Shown one piece after another: positions 63,298-64,000 of a stretch of DNA of 64,000 nucleotides (positions within the stretch are counted from its first letter, which is position 1; each line of letters starts with the position of its first letter). The DNA comes from Apis mellifera (lineage: Eukaryota; Arthropoda; Insecta; Hymenoptera; Apidae): positions 2,760,501-2,824,500 of the forward strand of contig NC_037642.1 in assembly GCF_003254395.2 (NCBI RefSeq), given 5' to 3'. Both the position numbers and the translations under genes were made by a program. The notes beneath the pieces were generated by a model, which made no database searches, was not told the origin of the DNA, and saw only the letters and a list, made by a program, of their open reading frames with translations.

Positions 63298-64000
63298 CGT
63301 CGTTGACATAAGATCCTGTTATGCTGTCTGCTATCTCCTCGCGAACCTCGTGTCGCGCTGTAAGAAAAACATTAAAAGTACGAATAACATAAATTCGTTA
63401 AACGTTTAACCAACATCCTCTCCTGCCTCGTCGAATTTCCTTCTCCGTCCAAAGGCTTTCGTGTGTTACTCCCGCTCGCAATAAAGATCCTGTCAGGTGG
63501 TTCTGTTTCTCGAACTCGACGACAGTGATGCGACCGTTCTTGTTGCTTGTTGCCCGATCGTAATCGCTGTTTAATTCTTTGACAAGGATGGACGTGAAAT
63601 AAGAATTCAATTGTGAGGCTGTTGGATGATTCTCGCTTTTTGCGTGCGCTATAACGTGTCGTGGAAGAAACAGGAGGGAAGAAACGCAAATAATAAGTAG
63701 GAAAATTTTTGTAATTTTTGGGAAGAAGAATATTTTTTTAACGAATCTATCTGTTTTTATTATAGATTTATGGAGTTGGACAACAATTCGTTTACGAGTT
63801 TTGAAATTTCACTTACTCTTTCAATTGTGCTTTGTATGCAAATAAAGACGGATACCGTGTTAAACAGATAAGTATCACGTTTCGAAAAAAAGCCACGTGT
63901 AAAGACAAGAAGACAATTATTCATATTTACGCTTTACATTAATCATTAACCATGTAAGAGATGAAAGCATTCATATATCAAAGTTAAGATTAATATCGTA

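Larger units (their letters stand above)
53675..64000 (+). other. ptc: Start of patched intron 1
   Basis: From the donor GTAAGT at 53675 to the window end I see no coding exon that continues patched. Contents include a near-Ci site at 54773, a perfect Ci/Gli site at 57519 next to a GA repeat, a CpG-rich block at about 58140-58550, an imperfect tandem duplication at 61523-61653 and a strong inverted repeat at 63221-63297. The 243-codon frame at 57848-58579 joins AT-rich and CpG-rich DNA, has no domain and is not called a gene. Confidence 0.65.

Overview
The window is an animal nuclear genome fragment, almost certainly honey bee (Apis mellifera or a very close relative). Two complete chemosensory-protein genes read like the honey bee CSP set. 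The left 28 kb is very AT-rich with short introns, and the right 35 kb is clearly richer in G+C, the patchy composition typical of Apis.

Layout. 1-170: last exon of a C2HC zinc-finger protein. 2408-6755: ALG12, the ER lumenal alpha-1,6-mannosyltransferase, in eight exons that join in frame to 1004 codons; its second half is a lysine/glutamate-rich tail that the family normally lacks. 7678-8245 (minus): a three-exon, 90-residue COX7A-like mitochondrial protein, divergent from 8702-12319 (plus), which is Ada2b, a SAGA histone-acetyltransferase adaptor. The two share a 456-bp bidirectional promoter with a full CRE. 12320-19360 is AT-rich DNA without genes. 19361-20652: a chemosensory protein (CSP3/ASP3c-like). 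22164-27081: a 720-residue DC-STAMP/RING membrane protein (DCST1/sneaky family, a sperm-function family). 28391-29756: a second chemosensory protein. The two CSP genes flank the DCST1 gene, and both have the octamer TATATAAG as TATA box.

29757-53455 is about 24 kb with no protein gene. It leads up to the first coding exon of patched (ptc), the Hedgehog receptor, at 53456-53674. I identify ptc from its N-terminal SDLYIRxSWxDAxxALDQ motif and the K|gtaagt exon end. The rest of the window (53675-64000) is ptc intron 1.

Main discovery. The gene-free DNA and ptc intron 1 hold eight perfect copies of the Ci/Gli site TGGGTGGTC (GACCACCCA), at 31251, 34196, 41440, 42347, 43279, 48393, 50349 and 57519, plus several one-mismatch copies. 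I saw none in the first 31 kb. About 0.5 would be expected by chance in 64 kb on both strands at equal base frequencies. Their flanks are unrelated, so they are not copies of one repeat. Since ptc is the classic direct target of Hedgehog signalling, this looks like a dispersed, homotypic Ci-response landscape extending more than 22 kb upstream and into intron 1. Sites often sit within about 250 bp of polypurine/polypyrimidine (GAGA-like) tracts.
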